Of a stretch of DNA of 64,000 nt, positions 18,667 to 28,799 are shown piece by piece. The translations under genes and the position numbers were made by a program. Source of the stretch: an uncultured Pelagibacteraceae bacterium (GTDB taxonomy: Bacteria; Pseudomonadota; Alphaproteobacteria; Pelagibacterales; Pelagibacteraceae); contig CACNCB010000004.1 in NCBI GenBank assembly GCA_902618695.1, positions 17,144-81,143 on the forward strand, read 5' to 3'. The first letter of the stretch is position 1. The number at the start of each line of letters is the position of its first letter. The notes beneath the pieces are model-generated. The model did not search any database and was not told the DNA's origin. It saw nothing but the letters and a program-made list of their open reading frames with translations.

Positions 18667-18695
18667 ATTATAAAAGTTCAATTACAATAGTTAAA
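18667..18695 (-). promoter_or_regulatory. Predicted promoter of the rpsF-rpsR-rplI-dnaB array
   Basis: On the minus strand a perfect -10 TATAAT (18667-18672) lies 17 bases from a weak -35 TTTAAC (18690-18695). The transcript would begin near 18660, leaving a leader of about 25 bases before rpsF. No S6:S18 autoregulatory leader of the usual form is visible in that short leader. Confidence 0.6.
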
Positions 18696-18721
18696 AAGGC
18701 AAAATAATTAGTTTTTTTTAT

Positions 18722-19648
18722 ATGTTTTCAGTAATTTTTCCAGGTCAGGGATCTCAAATAGTAGGTATGGGAAAAGAGCTTTATGATAAATTTAATATAG
18801 TAAAAGACTTTTTTAAACAGGCAGATGACATACTAAATTTTTCTATCTCAAAACTTATTCTAGAAGGACCAAAAGAAGAGTTAGATTTAACAACCAATAC
18901 ACAGCCAGCAATATATCTAATAAGCTATTCAATATTTAATCTTGTAAAAAATGAATTTAACTTGGATTTAAATAAAGCGAAGTACTTTGCTGGACATTCT
19001 TTAGGTGAATATTCAGCTTTATCATGTGCAGGATATCTTGATTTTTCGGATACTTTAAAAATACTAAGAATTAGAGGAGACGCAATGCAAAACGCTGTGC
19101 CTAAAGGACAGGGAGGAATGGTTGCTGTATTAGGCTCATCAGTTGATGTGATTGAAAAAATTTTGACAGAGAATAAAGAAAATTTAAAAGCACAAATTGC
19201 AAATGATAATTCTGAAGGTCAAATTGTTTTAAGCGGAAAGACAGAAGATTTAGAAAATTTAATTCAAATTTTAAAAGATAATTCAATAAAAAACATTAAG
19301 CTTCCAGTAAGTGCACCCTTCCACTGCGATTTGATGAATAATGCAACAAAAATTATGTCAGAGGAGTTGAATAAACTTAATTTTAAAAATGGACAAAATA
19401 AATTAATTTCAAACGTTACTGCAAATGAAATTAAAGATCCAGTGGAGCTAAAAAATCTATTGATTAAGCAAATAGAAAATAGGGTTAAATGGAGAGAAAG
19501 TGTGATTAATATGATAGAAAATAATGTAAACCATTTTATAGAAATTGGACCTGGGAAAGTTTTGTCAGGTTTGGTAAAAAGAATTAATAGAGATGTAAAA
19601 ATTGATACAATTAACAGTCAAAATGATATTGAAGGTTTGAAAATATGA
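18722..19648 (+). CDS. fabD: Malonyl-CoA:ACP transacylase
   Basis: A 308-aa enzyme that loads malonyl groups on acyl-carrier protein in the cytoplasm. It opens with the PGQGSQ motif (residues 7-12). The active-site serine is Ser93 in GHSLGEYSAL and the catalytic histidine lies in APFHCDLM near residue 200. Length is standard. It is the first gene of a fatty-acid cluster and its stop overlaps the fabG start as ATGA. Confidence 0.95.
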   Translation: MFSVIFPGQGSQIVGMGKELYDKFNIVKDFFKQADDILNFSISKLILEGPKEELDLTTNTQPAIYLISYSIFNLVKNEFNLDLNKAKYFAGHSLGEYSALSCAGYLDFSDTLKILRIRGDAMQNAVPKGQGGMVAVLGSSVDVIEKILTENKENLKAQIANDNSEGQIVLSGKTEDLENLIQILKDNSIKNIKLPVSAPFHCDLMNNATKIMSEELNKLNFKNGQNKLISNVTANEIKDPVELKNLLIKQIENRVKWRESVINMIENNVNHFIEIGPGKVLSGLVKRINRDVKIDTINSQNDIEGLKI

Positions 19649-20382
19649 TAGATTTAAAAGGTAAAAATATTATTGTTACAGGTGCTTCAGGTGGGATAGG
19701 AAATTCGATAATTGAAAAATTAAATCAATCAGGAGCAAACATTTTAGCTTCAGGTACAAGAAAAGAAAAACTTGAGGAACTAAAAGGTAAATATGAAAAT
19801 ATCAAAATATTAAAATTTGATATTTCTCAAAGTGATAAAATTGAGGAGTTTGTTGAACACGCAACCAAAGAACTTGGTGGCAATTTAGATTGCATAGTTA
19901 ATAATGCAGGCATTACCCAGGATAATTTAGCAATAAGAATGAGCCTAGATGAATGGAAAAAAGTAATTGATGTTAATTTAACATCAACTTTTTTAATGAG
20001 CAAGTCAGCGATTAAAAAAATGCTTAAAAATAAATCTGGAAAGGTTGTTAATATTACTTCAGTTGTTGGACATACAGGTAATTTAGGACAGGCTAATTAC
20101 ACTGCTTCTAAGGCAGGTATAATTGCAATGTCTAAGAGTTTAGCAATAGAATATGCTAAGAAAAATATAAATATAAATTGTATTTCACCTGGTTTTATCA
20201 AAACAGCGATGACGGATAAATTAGATGATAAATTTAAAGACATTATTATATCAAAAATTCCTTCTGCCAGACTAGGAGAACCAGATGATATCGCAAATGC
20301 AGTACTTTTTTTGTGCTCAAGCCACTCAAGTTATATAAATGGTGAAACCCTGCATGTTAATGGAGGCATGTATATGGCTTGA
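19645..20382 (+). CDS. fabG: 3-oxoacyl-[ACP] reductase
   Basis: A 245-aa short-chain dehydrogenase that reduces 3-oxoacyl-ACP with NADPH. It has the cofactor loop TGASGGIG (residues 13-20), NNAG near residue 86, and the catalytic Ser, Tyr and Lys in NITSVVG and NYTASKAG. The C-terminus GETLHVNGGMYMA is the usual FabG ending. It is translationally coupled to fabD and followed 48 bases later by acpP. Confidence 0.96.
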   Translation: MIDLKGKNIIVTGASGGIGNSIIEKLNQSGANILASGTRKEKLEELKGKYENIKILKFDISQSDKIEEFVEHATKELGGNLDCIVNNAGITQDNLAIRMSLDEWKKVIDVNLTSTFLMSKSAIKKMLKNKSGKVVNITSVVGHTGNLGQANYTASKAGIIAMSKSLAIEYAKKNININCISPGFIKTAMTDKLDDKFKDIIISKIPSARLGEPDDIANAVLFLCSSHSSYINGETLHVNGGMYMA

Positions 20383-20430
20383 CAAAATAGGTTTTTAAAC
20401 TATTAAGAATTTATAACGAAAAGGATCAAT

Positions 20431-20670
20431 ATGTCAGAAGACGTTTCAAGCAAAGTAAAGAAAATTGTAGCTGATCACTTAGGTATCGATGAAACAAAAG
20501 TAACTGAAGAGTCGAGTTTTATTGATGATTTGGGAGCAGATAGTTTAGATACTGTTGAATTAGTGATGGCTTTTGAGGAAGAGTTTGGATCTGAAATTTC
20601 AGACAGTGAAGCTGAGAAAATTTTAACTGTAGGCGATGCAGTTAAGTTTATCGAGGGAAAAGCTAACTAG
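20431..20670 (+). CDS. acpP: Acyl carrier protein
   Basis: A 79-aa acidic protein that carries growing acyl chains. The phosphopantetheine serine is Ser38 in the invariant [10 protein letters not shown]. Length and charge are typical. An AAAGGA Shine-Dalgarno sits upstream of the ATG. Only 8 bases separate its stop from gmk, where many alphaproteobacteria have fabF, mltG and yicC. Confidence 0.97.
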   Translation: MSEDVSSKVKKIVADHLGIDETKVTEESSFIDDLGADSLDTVELVMAFEEEFGSEISDSEAEKILTVGDAVKFIEGKAN

Positions 20671-20678
20671 AAATTTTA

Positions 20679-21311
20679 ATGCCATCAGAAAAAGATGGAG
20701 TAATGATAATATTATCATCTCCTTCCGGAGCAGGTAAAACTACATTGGTTAAAAAATTGTCTGAAATTGATAATTATGAAATTTCAATATCACACACCAC
20801 TAGACAACCAAGGCCTAATGAGAATCAAAACAAAGATTATTTTTTTGTAGATGAATCTGAGTTTAAAAGACTCATTAAAAATGAAGAATTTCTTGAATAT
20901 GCAAAAGTCTTCAATAATTTTTATGGAACAACAAGAACACCAGTTATAGATAAACTTAATAAAAGTAAAAACGTCCTTTTCGACATTGATTGGCAGGGTG
21001 CTGATCAAATAAAAAATAAGAAATTAGATTATAAATTAATTACTTTTTTCATTCTACCCCCAAGTAAAGAGGTATTATTTGAAAGATTATCCAAACGACA
21101 CATGAACGATAAAATAGTAGCTGAAGAAAGAATGAAACAATTTGAAAGAGATGTGTTGCATTGGATAAATTATGACTATGTCGTTATAAATAATGATTTA
21201 AATGAATGTTATAATAAAATAACAAATTTAATTGATGCAGTAATGAACAATGGTTCTAAAGATTATGACTTAGATTATATTAGACGCCATGTCAATAATC
21301 TAACTTCTTAA
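20679..21311 (+). CDS. gmk: Guanylate kinase
   Basis: A 210-aa GMP kinase. The P-loop is [11 protein letters not shown] (residues 13-23). The GMP-binding residues lie in [13 protein letters not shown] and [10 protein letters not shown], and [12 protein letters not shown] is the Walker B-like region. It is probably co-transcribed with acpP and overlaps the convergent ksgA end by 12 bases. Confidence 0.95.
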   Translation: MPSEKDGVMIILSSPSGAGKTTLVKKLSEIDNYEISISHTTRQPRPNENQNKDYFFVDESEFKRLIKNEEFLEYAKVFNNFYGTTRTPVIDKLNKSKNVLFDIDWQGADQIKNKKLDYKLITFFILPPSKEVLFERLSKRHMNDKIVAEERMKQFERDVLHWINYDYVVINNDLNECYNKITNLIDAVMNNGSKDYDLDYIRRHVNNLTS

Positions 21312-22085
21312 GTTTTCATACTCGATAGCTAATTTGTAATAAGTTTCTAGATTTAAGTTTTGTGGTCTCATGTTCAAATTAATTTTAAGTTTATCTAAAA
21401 CTCTTTTATCTCCATTAAAAAGTTGATTAAAAGGTTTTTTTAACATTTTTCTTCTCTGATTAAAAAATATTTTGGTAATTTTGGATAAGTTACTTGGATC
21501 TTTAATTTTTAAAAAATTTTTTTTAGGATAAAAAATTAACAATGAACTATCTATTTTTGGCTTTGGGAGGAAAGCATTTGGTTTAATATCACAAATTTTT
21601 TCTATATTAAGTTTCCAATTACAAATTATTGATAATCTTCCATAATTTGGAGTATTAAATTTAGCAATAATTCTGTTAGCAACTTCTTTTTGAAACATTA
21701 AAATTAGACAATCAAACCAAAAATCTTCTTTTAGATTTAATATCCATTTATTAAGAATTTCGGTTGAAATATTGTATGGCAAATTTCCAAAGACGATTAC
21801 TTTATCTTTAAATAACAATGTTTCATCTACACTTAAAATGTCTTCATTAATAACTTGAATTTGATTATTAAAATTATCTTTAAGATATTCTGCTAATTTA
21901 TTATCTTTTTCAATTACAATAAGTTTTTTAGGTTTTTTTTCTAAAATAGATCTAGTTAAATTTCCTGTACCAGGACCAATCTCTAATATAGTTTTATCAT
22001 TTATGTTAACTGCGTTTGTAATTTTCTTTAAAATATTATTATCAATTAAAAAATTTTGACCTAAACTTTTTTTCGCTTTAATCAA
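21300..22085 (-). CDS. rsmA: 16S rRNA adenine-N6 dimethyltransferase
   Basis: A 261-aa enzyme (KsgA) that dimethylates two adjacent adenines in the 3' hairpin of 16S rRNA. Motif I is [11 protein letters not shown] near residue 35 and the catalytic NLPYNIS is near residue 99. The start is TTG at 22085, giving [15 protein letters not shown], a conserved beginning. This TTG overlaps the pdxA stop as TTGA, which supports coupling. Last gene of the lptF-to-ksgA operon. Confidence 0.94.
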   Translation of the reverse strand: MIKAKKSLGQNFLIDNNILKKITNAVNINDKTILEIGPGTGNLTRSILEKKPKKLIVIEKDNKLAEYLKDNFNNQIQVINEDILSVDETLLFKDKVIVFGNLPYNISTEILNKWILNLKEDFWFDCLILMFQKEVANRIIAKFNTPNYGRLSIICNWKLNIEKICDIKPNAFLPKPKIDSSLLIFYPKKNFLKIKDPSNLSKITKIFFNQRRKMLKKPFNQLFNGDKRVLDKLKINLNMRPQNLNLETYYKLAIEYENLRS

Positions 22086-23044
22086 TTTGTATCCAAAAAT
22101 TCAATAGCTCTTATTAAACTCAAAGGATTAGAAATATTTTTGCCTACCATTTTTTCATTTGGACCATGATCAGGTGAAATTCGTGTAAATGGTAATCCTA
22201 AAGTGATGTTTATAGCATCGTATTCATATAATGTTTTGAGTGGTGTTAAAACTTGGTCATGATACATACCAACTATTACATTAAAATTTTTCCTATTATC
22301 TTTTAAAAAAATAGTATCTGCAGGATATGGTCCAGAAACATTAATTTTTTTTTTTAAATATTTAACAGTAGGTTTGATAATTTTTTCATCCTCATCAAAT
22401 TTATCTATAGTTTCACAGTGAGGATTTAGACCAAGAATTGCTATTTTTGGTTTATATCCTAATTTATTTCTATAAAAATTATTTATAAGAATAATCTTTT
22501 CAGAAATATTTTTTCTATTAATTTTTTTAGTTATTTCTTTAATTGGTAAATGGGTAGTTACCGGACAAACTGAAAGTTTTTTATTATATATTAACATGCA
22601 AGTTTTGTTTCTTGAAACTTTATCAGAAATATATTCTGTCATTCCTAAATACCTCTTATCTAAAAATTTTTTCTTTGAAATTGGCCCATTGATCAATTTA
22701 TTCGTAATTTTTAGTCTTAAAATTTTGAAAGCAATTTCAAACGATTTTTTTATATATAAATTTGAATTTTTTGAGATTTTACTGAACTTATTTTTTTTGT
22801 TATAATTAACATCGATAACATTTAAATACCTGTTACTTAATTTAACATTTTTAATTTCACTTATATTAATTAACTTTATTTTTTTTTTAAATTTAAACTT
22901 CTTAAGGTTAAGTTTTAATAAATTAACTGAGCAAATAAGTAATAAAGGGTTTTTGTATTTTTTAGATTTAATGGCTTTAAAAAAAATCTCTAAAAAAATA
23001 CTATTTGGTTCCCCATGAACAAGCAAGATAGGTTTATAACTCAT
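22082..23044 (-). CDS. pdxA: 4-hydroxythreonine-4-phosphate dehydrogenase
   Basis: A 320-aa NAD-dependent dehydrogenase of pyridoxal-phosphate synthesis. Family motifs are LVHGEPNSI near the N-terminus, LINGPISKK near residue 117, VCPVTTHLP near residue 158, LGLNPHCET and GMYHDQVLTPLK, the last containing a metal-binding histidine. It overlaps surA by 11 bases and ksgA by 4. The order surA-pdxA-ksgA downstream of lptD is widespread in proteobacteria. Confidence 0.93.
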   Translation of the reverse strand: MSYKPILLVHGEPNSIFLEIFFKAIKSKKYKNPLLLICSVNLLKLNLKKFKFKKKIKLINISEIKNVKLSNRYLNVIDVNYNKKNKFSKISKNSNLYIKKSFEIAFKILRLKITNKLINGPISKKKFLDKRYLGMTEYISDKVSRNKTCMLIYNKKLSVCPVTTHLPIKEITKKINRKNISEKIILINNFYRNKLGYKPKIAILGLNPHCETIDKFDEDEKIIKPTVKYLKKKINVSGPYPADTIFLKDNRKNFNVIVGMYHDQVLTPLKTLYEYDAINITLGLPFTRISPDHGPNEKMVGKNISNPLSLIRAIEFLDTN

Positions 23045-23969
23045 TTATATTAATATTTTTTTTAATTTTATTTAAGTAAGCTATTGAGAATCTTTCAAGT
23101 TGTTGATTTTTTTCAAACGAGACTCTACTTTTAAATATTTTATTTATATCAATTTTTCTTTCTAAATATTTTATATCATTAATCTTTAATAATATAATGT
23201 TATTAGCAATTTTAATAGGAGACGATAATTCCCCAATTTTTAAATTATCTAAAATTTTGTTAACTTTAGTTGATAGAGATGTTTCATTCACCCATCCTAT
23301 TTTTCCACCATATTTTGCTGTTTCAGAAATGCTAAATAATGTTGCAGTATTTTCAAATCCATTTATTTTATCGCTTTCGATAATTTTTTTATAAGTTTCG
23401 TTAATATCAATATTTTTTTCATACTCTATCTGTATTTCTGACAAATTATATTCCTTTATCTTTTTGAGTTTTTTAACTTCGTTAGTTATTTCTTCCTTTA
23501 TCAATTCATTATTAATAACAACTTGATTATTATATTTTCTAAAAATAAAATTATTCCAAAATATTTCAATTGAAATCTTTTCTTTTACAAATTTAAACTC
23601 TAAATTTAGATCATTTAAATATTTGATGAAGTCTTGCTCTGAAGTTATTCCATTTACACTATATAAACCTTTAATTATATCTTTTAAGTTTGGATCTTCT
23701 ATGGAATAATCAATTGAAAAATATTTTTTAACTTCTAGTTCTTTAATTTTTTCATTAATAATTGATTGTGTTGCCAAATTATTTAGTTTTTTATTATCTA
23801 AATTTTTTAATTTAGGATTCAACAAAATAAGATATTTTTTTTCTTTAATTATATCCAATGAGGTAATTATCTCATTTTCAACCTTGAATAAAATTTTGCT
23901 TTCTATGGCTTTTGATTGAAAATTAAACAAACTCAAAAAACAAATAAAAATAAGTATTTTTTTTTTCAT
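23034..23969 (-). CDS. surA: SurA-like periplasmic peptidyl-prolyl isomerase/chaperone
   Basis: A 311-aa secreted protein. ATG 23969 gives a clean signal peptide (MKKKILIFICFLSLFNFQSKA); the longer frame from TTG 23984 would spoil it. A SurA N-terminal chaperone part is followed by one parvulin-type PpiC domain around residues 165-275, with GGKIGWV and ELSSPIKI segments. Its place directly after lptD fits a role in outer-membrane protein folding. It is shorter than the enterobacterial protein, which has two parvulin domains. Confidence 0.85.
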   Translation of the reverse strand: MKKKILIFICFLSLFNFQSKAIESKILFKVENEIITSLDIIKEKKYLILLNPKLKNLDNKKLNNLATQSIINEKIKELEVKKYFSIDYSIEDPNLKDIIKGLYSVNGITSEQDFIKYLNDLNLEFKFVKEKISIEIFWNNFIFRKYNNQVVINNELIKEEITNEVKKLKKIKEYNLSEIQIEYEKNIDINETYKKIIESDKINGFENTATLFSISETAKYGGKIGWVNETSLSTKVNKILDNLKIGELSSPIKIANNIILLKINDIKYLERKIDINKIFKSRVSFEKNQQLERFSIAYLNKIKKNININEL

Positions 23970-23980
23970 TTTCAAAAAAA

Positions 23981-26548
23981 TCAATTATCACCAAACGGAA
24001 GCAAAGAAAGTTCAAAGAATATTTCCTTTTCAGGTTTTAAATCAGAATCTCTATAAAATTCTTTATTAAATTGAATTGAGGCTGTTAAACAATCATTTTT
24101 ATATTTATAAATTAAATTGTAATATTCTGTAGCACTTAGTTCGTTATTCCTCCTAACTTCAAAATTAATACTATTTCTCTTGTCTACTTCAAATGTAGTA
24201 AAATTAGAAGTGAAGCTTTCATTAATTATATTACTTTTTTCATCAATATATTCGAAAGTGGTTTTTAATTTATTAATATAAAAAGTTGTTGATAATGAGT
24301 CATAGTTTGATTTGTTAAAATTATTATCTAAAGCAAAATTGTAATTAAAATCTAAGTATTTATTTGGAAAAACTTCGATATTACCAAAAATATCAGATGT
24401 TTTTTTTCCTATTGAGGAATTTTTTGGTAAATCTAAATTTTCTTTAGCTCTTATTAGGGAAGAAAGATCAATATTTAAAAAATCTTTTTTATCTGTTTTA
24501 TTCCTTTTGTTATATGAAAGACCATAAGTAATTGAGCCACCACCTTCAACTGTCTCATTATTTGCTATTCTATTAAAAGAAAAAATTTTAGAAGTATCTA
24601 CTCTAAGGTAGTTGTTACTCAAATTTTTAGTTTCGTTAGGACTAAACATAAAAGAAATTTTTGGGGTTAAATTTTCTGTGAAAGTAAAGTTTTCTTTTGA
24701 TAAAGGAAATTTAATATTATACTGAAAAATAGTTGATAAAGATTGGTCAAATTTATCTTTATATTTGTCAGAATTATTAGCATCTACATTTACATTTTTT
24801 ATTAATGTATTTAAATTCGTAACGAATCCTTTTTTAGAATAATTAATTTTTGATTTGTAAACCAAATCATTAATAAATAATCCTTCGTAAACATTAGTAT
24901 TATACTGTCTCTGGCTTCCATAAAATTCAAAACTAATGTCATTTCCATTTTCAGTACTTAAATTTTTTTCTAAATAATATTTTGGATAAATAAATTCAAA
25001 TCTACTAGATTTATCTTTATTTAAATCCTCATATACCTCAAAAGAAGTATTAAATTTTAGATCTTTTTTATCGCCTTCAAATTCAATGTAAGAATATAAC
25101 AAATCGTCATCTGTGATTAATTTTTTATTTTCAATATTGTACGTTTTCAAATAATGATCATTATTAACTTTTTGGAAATTTAAATTAACATTACTTTTTT
25201 CAAAAAAATTATTTTTTAGTGAAAATTTAGAATTTGAAAAAAAATGCATCTTAGTTGTATTTTGTGAAGAGAAAAAATTAGTTCTGTACAAACTAAAATC
25301 TGCTATATGACTACTTGACTTGTTTTCTTGCCTGTACTCACTTTGAAATACTGCCTCATCGTTTAAAAACAGCTTAGGTTTAAAAGTCATATCTTTATTG
25401 TCAGAAATTATATAGAAGTAGGGAATATCTACTGAGCTTCCTATATTCCTAGAGGAACTAAATTTAGGAGTTAAAAATCCAGATTTTCTGTCAACAGATG
25501 GATCTGGATGTGAAAATTTTGGAAAGTAAAGTGCAGGAATGTCATATATTTTTAACCATGCATTTTTATATTTAATTATTTTTTCATTTTTGTCATGTTC
25601 AATTTCTTCTGCATAAACACTCCAGGGAGGACATTCGTGGTCATCACTACATGTCGTAAAAACCCCTTTTTTTAAAAAAGATGATTTATTTTTTATTTTT
25701 ATGCTTTTTGCACTTATTCTTGGATCATTTTCATCATTATTAAAAGAACTATTATTGAATTTTATTTTTAAGTCTCTACCAAGAACATTTTTGTTTGATG
25801 TATCAATCATAACATCATTTAAATAATATTTGTTCTCATCTTGGTCTACAAATTTAATTTTTTTTCCAATAATACTATTTTTGTTTGGATTAAATACAAA
25901 TCCATTTACTTCAAAGTAATTTTGGAAAACATCATTGATTTTTGTTAATTTTTTAGAGCTTATTTTTTTAGTTTTAATATCATAATTAAACTCTTCTAGA
26001 TCAATAAAGTATAAATTATCATAAATTATTTTTGATTTTTTTTCTGAATATATTGTATTTAGTTTTTTCGAGTAAAATACTTCTTCGCCATCACCAGTTA
26101 TTTTATTTAATTTATCATTAAAAAAAATATTATCACTGAATTGGAATAGATTTGACTTTTTATAAAAGGTAACTTTAGAACTAGATAAATTTACTTTATT
26201 AATATTATCTACAAGGTTAACATTTCCGATTATTTCAATAATACCTAAATCTTCGTAATAAATTATTTTTTCACTGGAAGAGTTTATATTATTTAATTTA
26301 TCTTTAAAAACTACATTTCCAGAAATTATTAATTTTTTTAAATTATTTGAGTATTCAAAAAGATTTGCAGAGATACTTATGTTTTTATCAATTTCAATTT
26401 CTATATTATTTTTTCCAATAATGGTATTTCCATTATCTAAAATTCTAATCTCATCTGATAAATACTTAAACTGTTGAGCAGATATTTGTACAACATTTAA
26501 AAAAAATATTAATAAAAAATATATTAAGGTTCTAAACTTATTTTTCAT
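23981..26548 (-). CDS. lptD: LPS-assembly outer-membrane protein LptD
   Basis: An 855-aa outer-membrane protein with a signal peptide (residues 1-24), an OstA-like periplasmic beta-jellyroll (about residues 30-240) and a C-terminal beta-barrel with the usual alternating strands. The conserved cysteine-containing region TTCSDDHECPPWSVYAEEI lies near residue 298, and the family hallmark KNAWLKIYDIPALYFPKFSHP follows. It is Asn/Lys-rich compared with homologues. It overlaps lptG by 11 bases, so LPS export genes lptF, lptG and lptD are coupled. Confidence 0.92.
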   Translation of the reverse strand: MKNKFRTLIYFLLIFFLNVVQISAQQFKYLSDEIRILDNGNTIIGKNNIEIEIDKNISISANLFEYSNNLKKLIISGNVVFKDKLNNINSSSEKIIYYEDLGIIEIIGNVNLVDNINKVNLSSSKVTFYKKSNLFQFSDNIFFNDKLNKITGDGEEVFYSKKLNTIYSEKKSKIIYDNLYFIDLEEFNYDIKTKKISSKKLTKINDVFQNYFEVNGFVFNPNKNSIIGKKIKFVDQDENKYYLNDVMIDTSNKNVLGRDLKIKFNNSSFNNDENDPRISAKSIKIKNKSSFLKKGVFTTCSDDHECPPWSVYAEEIEHDKNEKIIKYKNAWLKIYDIPALYFPKFSHPDPSVDRKSGFLTPKFSSSRNIGSSVDIPYFYIISDNKDMTFKPKLFLNDEAVFQSEYRQENKSSSHIADFSLYRTNFFSSQNTTKMHFFSNSKFSLKNNFFEKSNVNLNFQKVNNDHYLKTYNIENKKLITDDDLLYSYIEFEGDKKDLKFNTSFEVYEDLNKDKSSRFEFIYPKYYLEKNLSTENGNDISFEFYGSQRQYNTNVYEGLFINDLVYKSKINYSKKGFVTNLNTLIKNVNVDANNSDKYKDKFDQSLSTIFQYNIKFPLSKENFTFTENLTPKISFMFSPNETKNLSNNYLRVDTSKIFSFNRIANNETVEGGGSITYGLSYNKRNKTDKKDFLNIDLSSLIRAKENLDLPKNSSIGKKTSDIFGNIEVFPNKYLDFNYNFALDNNFNKSNYDSLSTTFYINKLKTTFEYIDEKSNIINESFTSNFTTFEVDKRNSINFEVRRNNELSATEYYNLIYKYKNDCLTASIQFNKEFYRDSDLKPEKEIFFELSLLPFGDN

Positions 26549-27611
26549 TTATCCTCACCATACCAATTCCAGTCAACATAGATACAATTACATGTGGTAG
26601 CCAAACGGACATTGTAATTGGAAGTTTATTATTTTCTCCCAATAGAGAAGAAAAATGATTAATATAAAATATTAATACTGATAAAAATATTCCTATCAAT
26701 AGATAAAAAATTTTAGGTTTATTTATTGGAACATTTAACATTAATACAGTTGCAAATATGGTTAATATTGTGAGATAAACTGGAAAAGCATATATTTTTT
26801 GCAAATGTAGATTTATGTTGTCAATTGAATATCCAACAGAAATGTAATCCTTTCTCAGCTTAAAGAGTTCCCACAAAGTCAGAGAGTTTAAATTTGAAAA
26901 TAGTGTATTTATTCTTTCAGAATTAAAGTTTGTTTCAAATAGGATGCTATTTTCAACTTTTCTCAAATTATTTTCAATAACTATTCCATTCTTTATATTC
27001 CAGACTTTTTCTAAAATATTAACATTTTTAGAATAAATATATTTACGAGGATTAAAATTTTCATCAAATTCAGTAATTACAACGTTTTTTAAAACATTAC
27101 CTTCTATGCTGTCCGCATTGATAATATTTATATTTCTATTAATTTCATCTTTTATCCAGATTCCGTTTTCAGTAATGACTGCTAAATACTTGTTATCAGA
27201 TGCAAAATTATTTTTAATTTCAAGATAAATATGCTTTAATTTTGCAGAGAAATTGTAAAAAAAGATAATTAAAATTAAACTTATAACAAACGAAACTACT
27301 GCAATTATTCCTAAAATTTTAAAATTATCTATGCCAAAATTTTTTAAAATCATAATTTCATTTTTTTCTATTAAACTAATAATTAGAAATTGAGTAGATA
27401 TTAAAAATATAAAAGGAAACACTTTGATTAATATTGTTGGTGCATTTAATAAATTTAATAACAGGGGGTAATAAAGATGTTCAGATTTATCTTTGAAAAA
27501 ATTTATTTCCTCAAACAAATTTAATAATAACACTAGTAAAAAGAATATTAAACTTACGATTAGTATTTTTTTACAAAAATCAAAAATTAAATATCTTATA
27601 TATGTCTTCAT
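26538..27611 (-). CDS. lptG: LPS export ABC permease LptG
   Basis: A 357-aa inner-membrane permease of the YjgP/YjgQ family with six predicted helices, three at each end around a periplasmic beta-jellyroll. It is distinguished from LptF by its order and by the C-terminal MSVWLPHVIVSMLTGIGM helix. It works with LptF and the LptB ATPase (not in this window) to extract LPS. It overlaps lptF by 4 bases and lptD by 11. Confidence 0.9.
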   Translation of the reverse strand: MKTYIRYLIFDFCKKILIVSLIFFLLVLLLNLFEEINFFKDKSEHLYYPLLLNLLNAPTILIKVFPFIFLISTQFLIISLIEKNEIMILKNFGIDNFKILGIIAVVSFVISLILIIFFYNFSAKLKHIYLEIKNNFASDNKYLAVITENGIWIKDEINRNINIINADSIEGNVLKNVVITEFDENFNPRKYIYSKNVNILEKVWNIKNGIVIENNLRKVENSILFETNFNSERINTLFSNLNSLTLWELFKLRKDYISVGYSIDNINLHLQKIYAFPVYLTILTIFATVLMLNVPINKPKIFYLLIGIFLSVLIFYINHFSSLLGENNKLPITMSVWLPHVIVSMLTGIGMVRINEK

Positions 27612-28738
27612 AAATTATTTTTTTTTAAAAGAAATAAATATATTGTAAACAATAGTAAAACAGGAATGATCAATATAATTAAATCATTGGATAATTTATT
27701 GCCAGAGTATTTGACTATAACTTCAGAAAAAAAGATAACAAAAAAACCTAACATGAATATTAAAACTTTATTTAAGTAATTAAATTTACTGAATTTACTA
27801 TTTACCAGTAATATACATGCTATAAGACAAATTACAGGTATATATAAAGGAACAAAAAATCTTTTAAAGATTTCCTGAGTAATATCCTTATAACTATCTT
27901 TTGAACAAACAAGTTCATTTTCATCGATAAAAAATTTTTTTTTATAATTTATATTATTTAAAAAGCACTTGATAATATTTGAAGTTTTATTTTCTTGTAT
28001 CTTTGGTATTATTGTTGTCTTAGTTGTGAATTTTGATAGATTAAATTCAAAATTTTCAAATTTAAAACTTGAAAAATTTTTTTGATTATTAGCACTAAAA
28101 ATTTCTCCATTTAATAGAATTAAATAATTTTTATTATTTTTTTTTACAATTTTTCCTTCATTCGCTACAATTATCTGAAAGTCTATACCATCTTTACCCT
28201 CATCTTTAATCAAAATATTTTTCATTATTTTGCTATTTTTACTTTGCTCATCAACATAGATTGTTAAGTTTGATAAAGTATCAATAAATTTTTTTTCTTT
28301 AATTAATGATGGAAAAAAATCAATATTTGAACTCCTTATAAAAGATTTTCCTAAATTTTGAGTTTTTGGAGAGATATAAGAATTAAAAAATAATTGTAAA
28401 ATGACTAAAAAAATAGAAAAAAACAAGATTTTATTAATAAATTGTATTTTTGATATTCCTATTGTCCAAAAAATTGATATTTCGTTATTATCATCGTATT
28501 TAACTAAAACAAAAAAAATAGATATAAATAATGAAACTAAAAATAGTTTAGATAAAATTTTAGGAAAATTCATTAGAGTATAAAGAAAATAAACTCTAAA
28601 ACCATGCCCATCTTCAGATACAAAATCTAAGTAATTTACAGCTTGGATAACCCAAACGATCAAAGATAAGGAAAATGACAGTAATACAAAAGCGAAAAAT
28701 GCGTCAAATATAAATTTTCTAAATATTAATTTTTTCAT
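27608..28738 (-). CDS. lptF: LPS export ABC permease LptF
   Basis: A 376-aa member of the same YjgP/YjgQ permease family, starting KLIFRKFIFDAFFAFVLLSFSLSLIVWVIQ in two adjoining stretches, with six predicted helices around a periplasmic domain. As the first gene of the lptF-lptG-lptD-surA-pdxA-ksgA operon it is most likely LptF. It is divergent from pepA across a gap of about 60 bases. Confidence 0.9.
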   Translation of the reverse strand: MKKLIFRKFIFDAFFAFVLLSFSLSLIVWVIQAVNYLDFVSEDGHGFRVYFLYTLMNFPKILSKLFLVSLFISIFFVLVKYDDNNEISIFWTIGISKIQFINKILFFSIFLVILQLFFNSYISPKTQNLGKSFIRSSNIDFFPSLIKEKKFIDTLSNLTIYVDEQSKNSKIMKNILIKDEGKDGIDFQIIVANEGKIVKKNNKNYLILLNGEIFSANNQKNFSSFKFENFEFNLSKFTTKTTIIPKIQENKTSNIIKCFLNNINYKKKFFIDENELVCSKDSYKDITQEIFKRFFVPLYIPVICLIACILLVNSKFSKFNYLNKVLIFMLGFFVIFFSEVIVKYSGNKLSNDLIILIIPVLLLFTIYLFLLKKNNL

Positions 28739-28799
28739 TGAATAAAGATTATTTTATTCATATATAGCATTCTACTCGTTTAGATTGAATTTAAAATTT

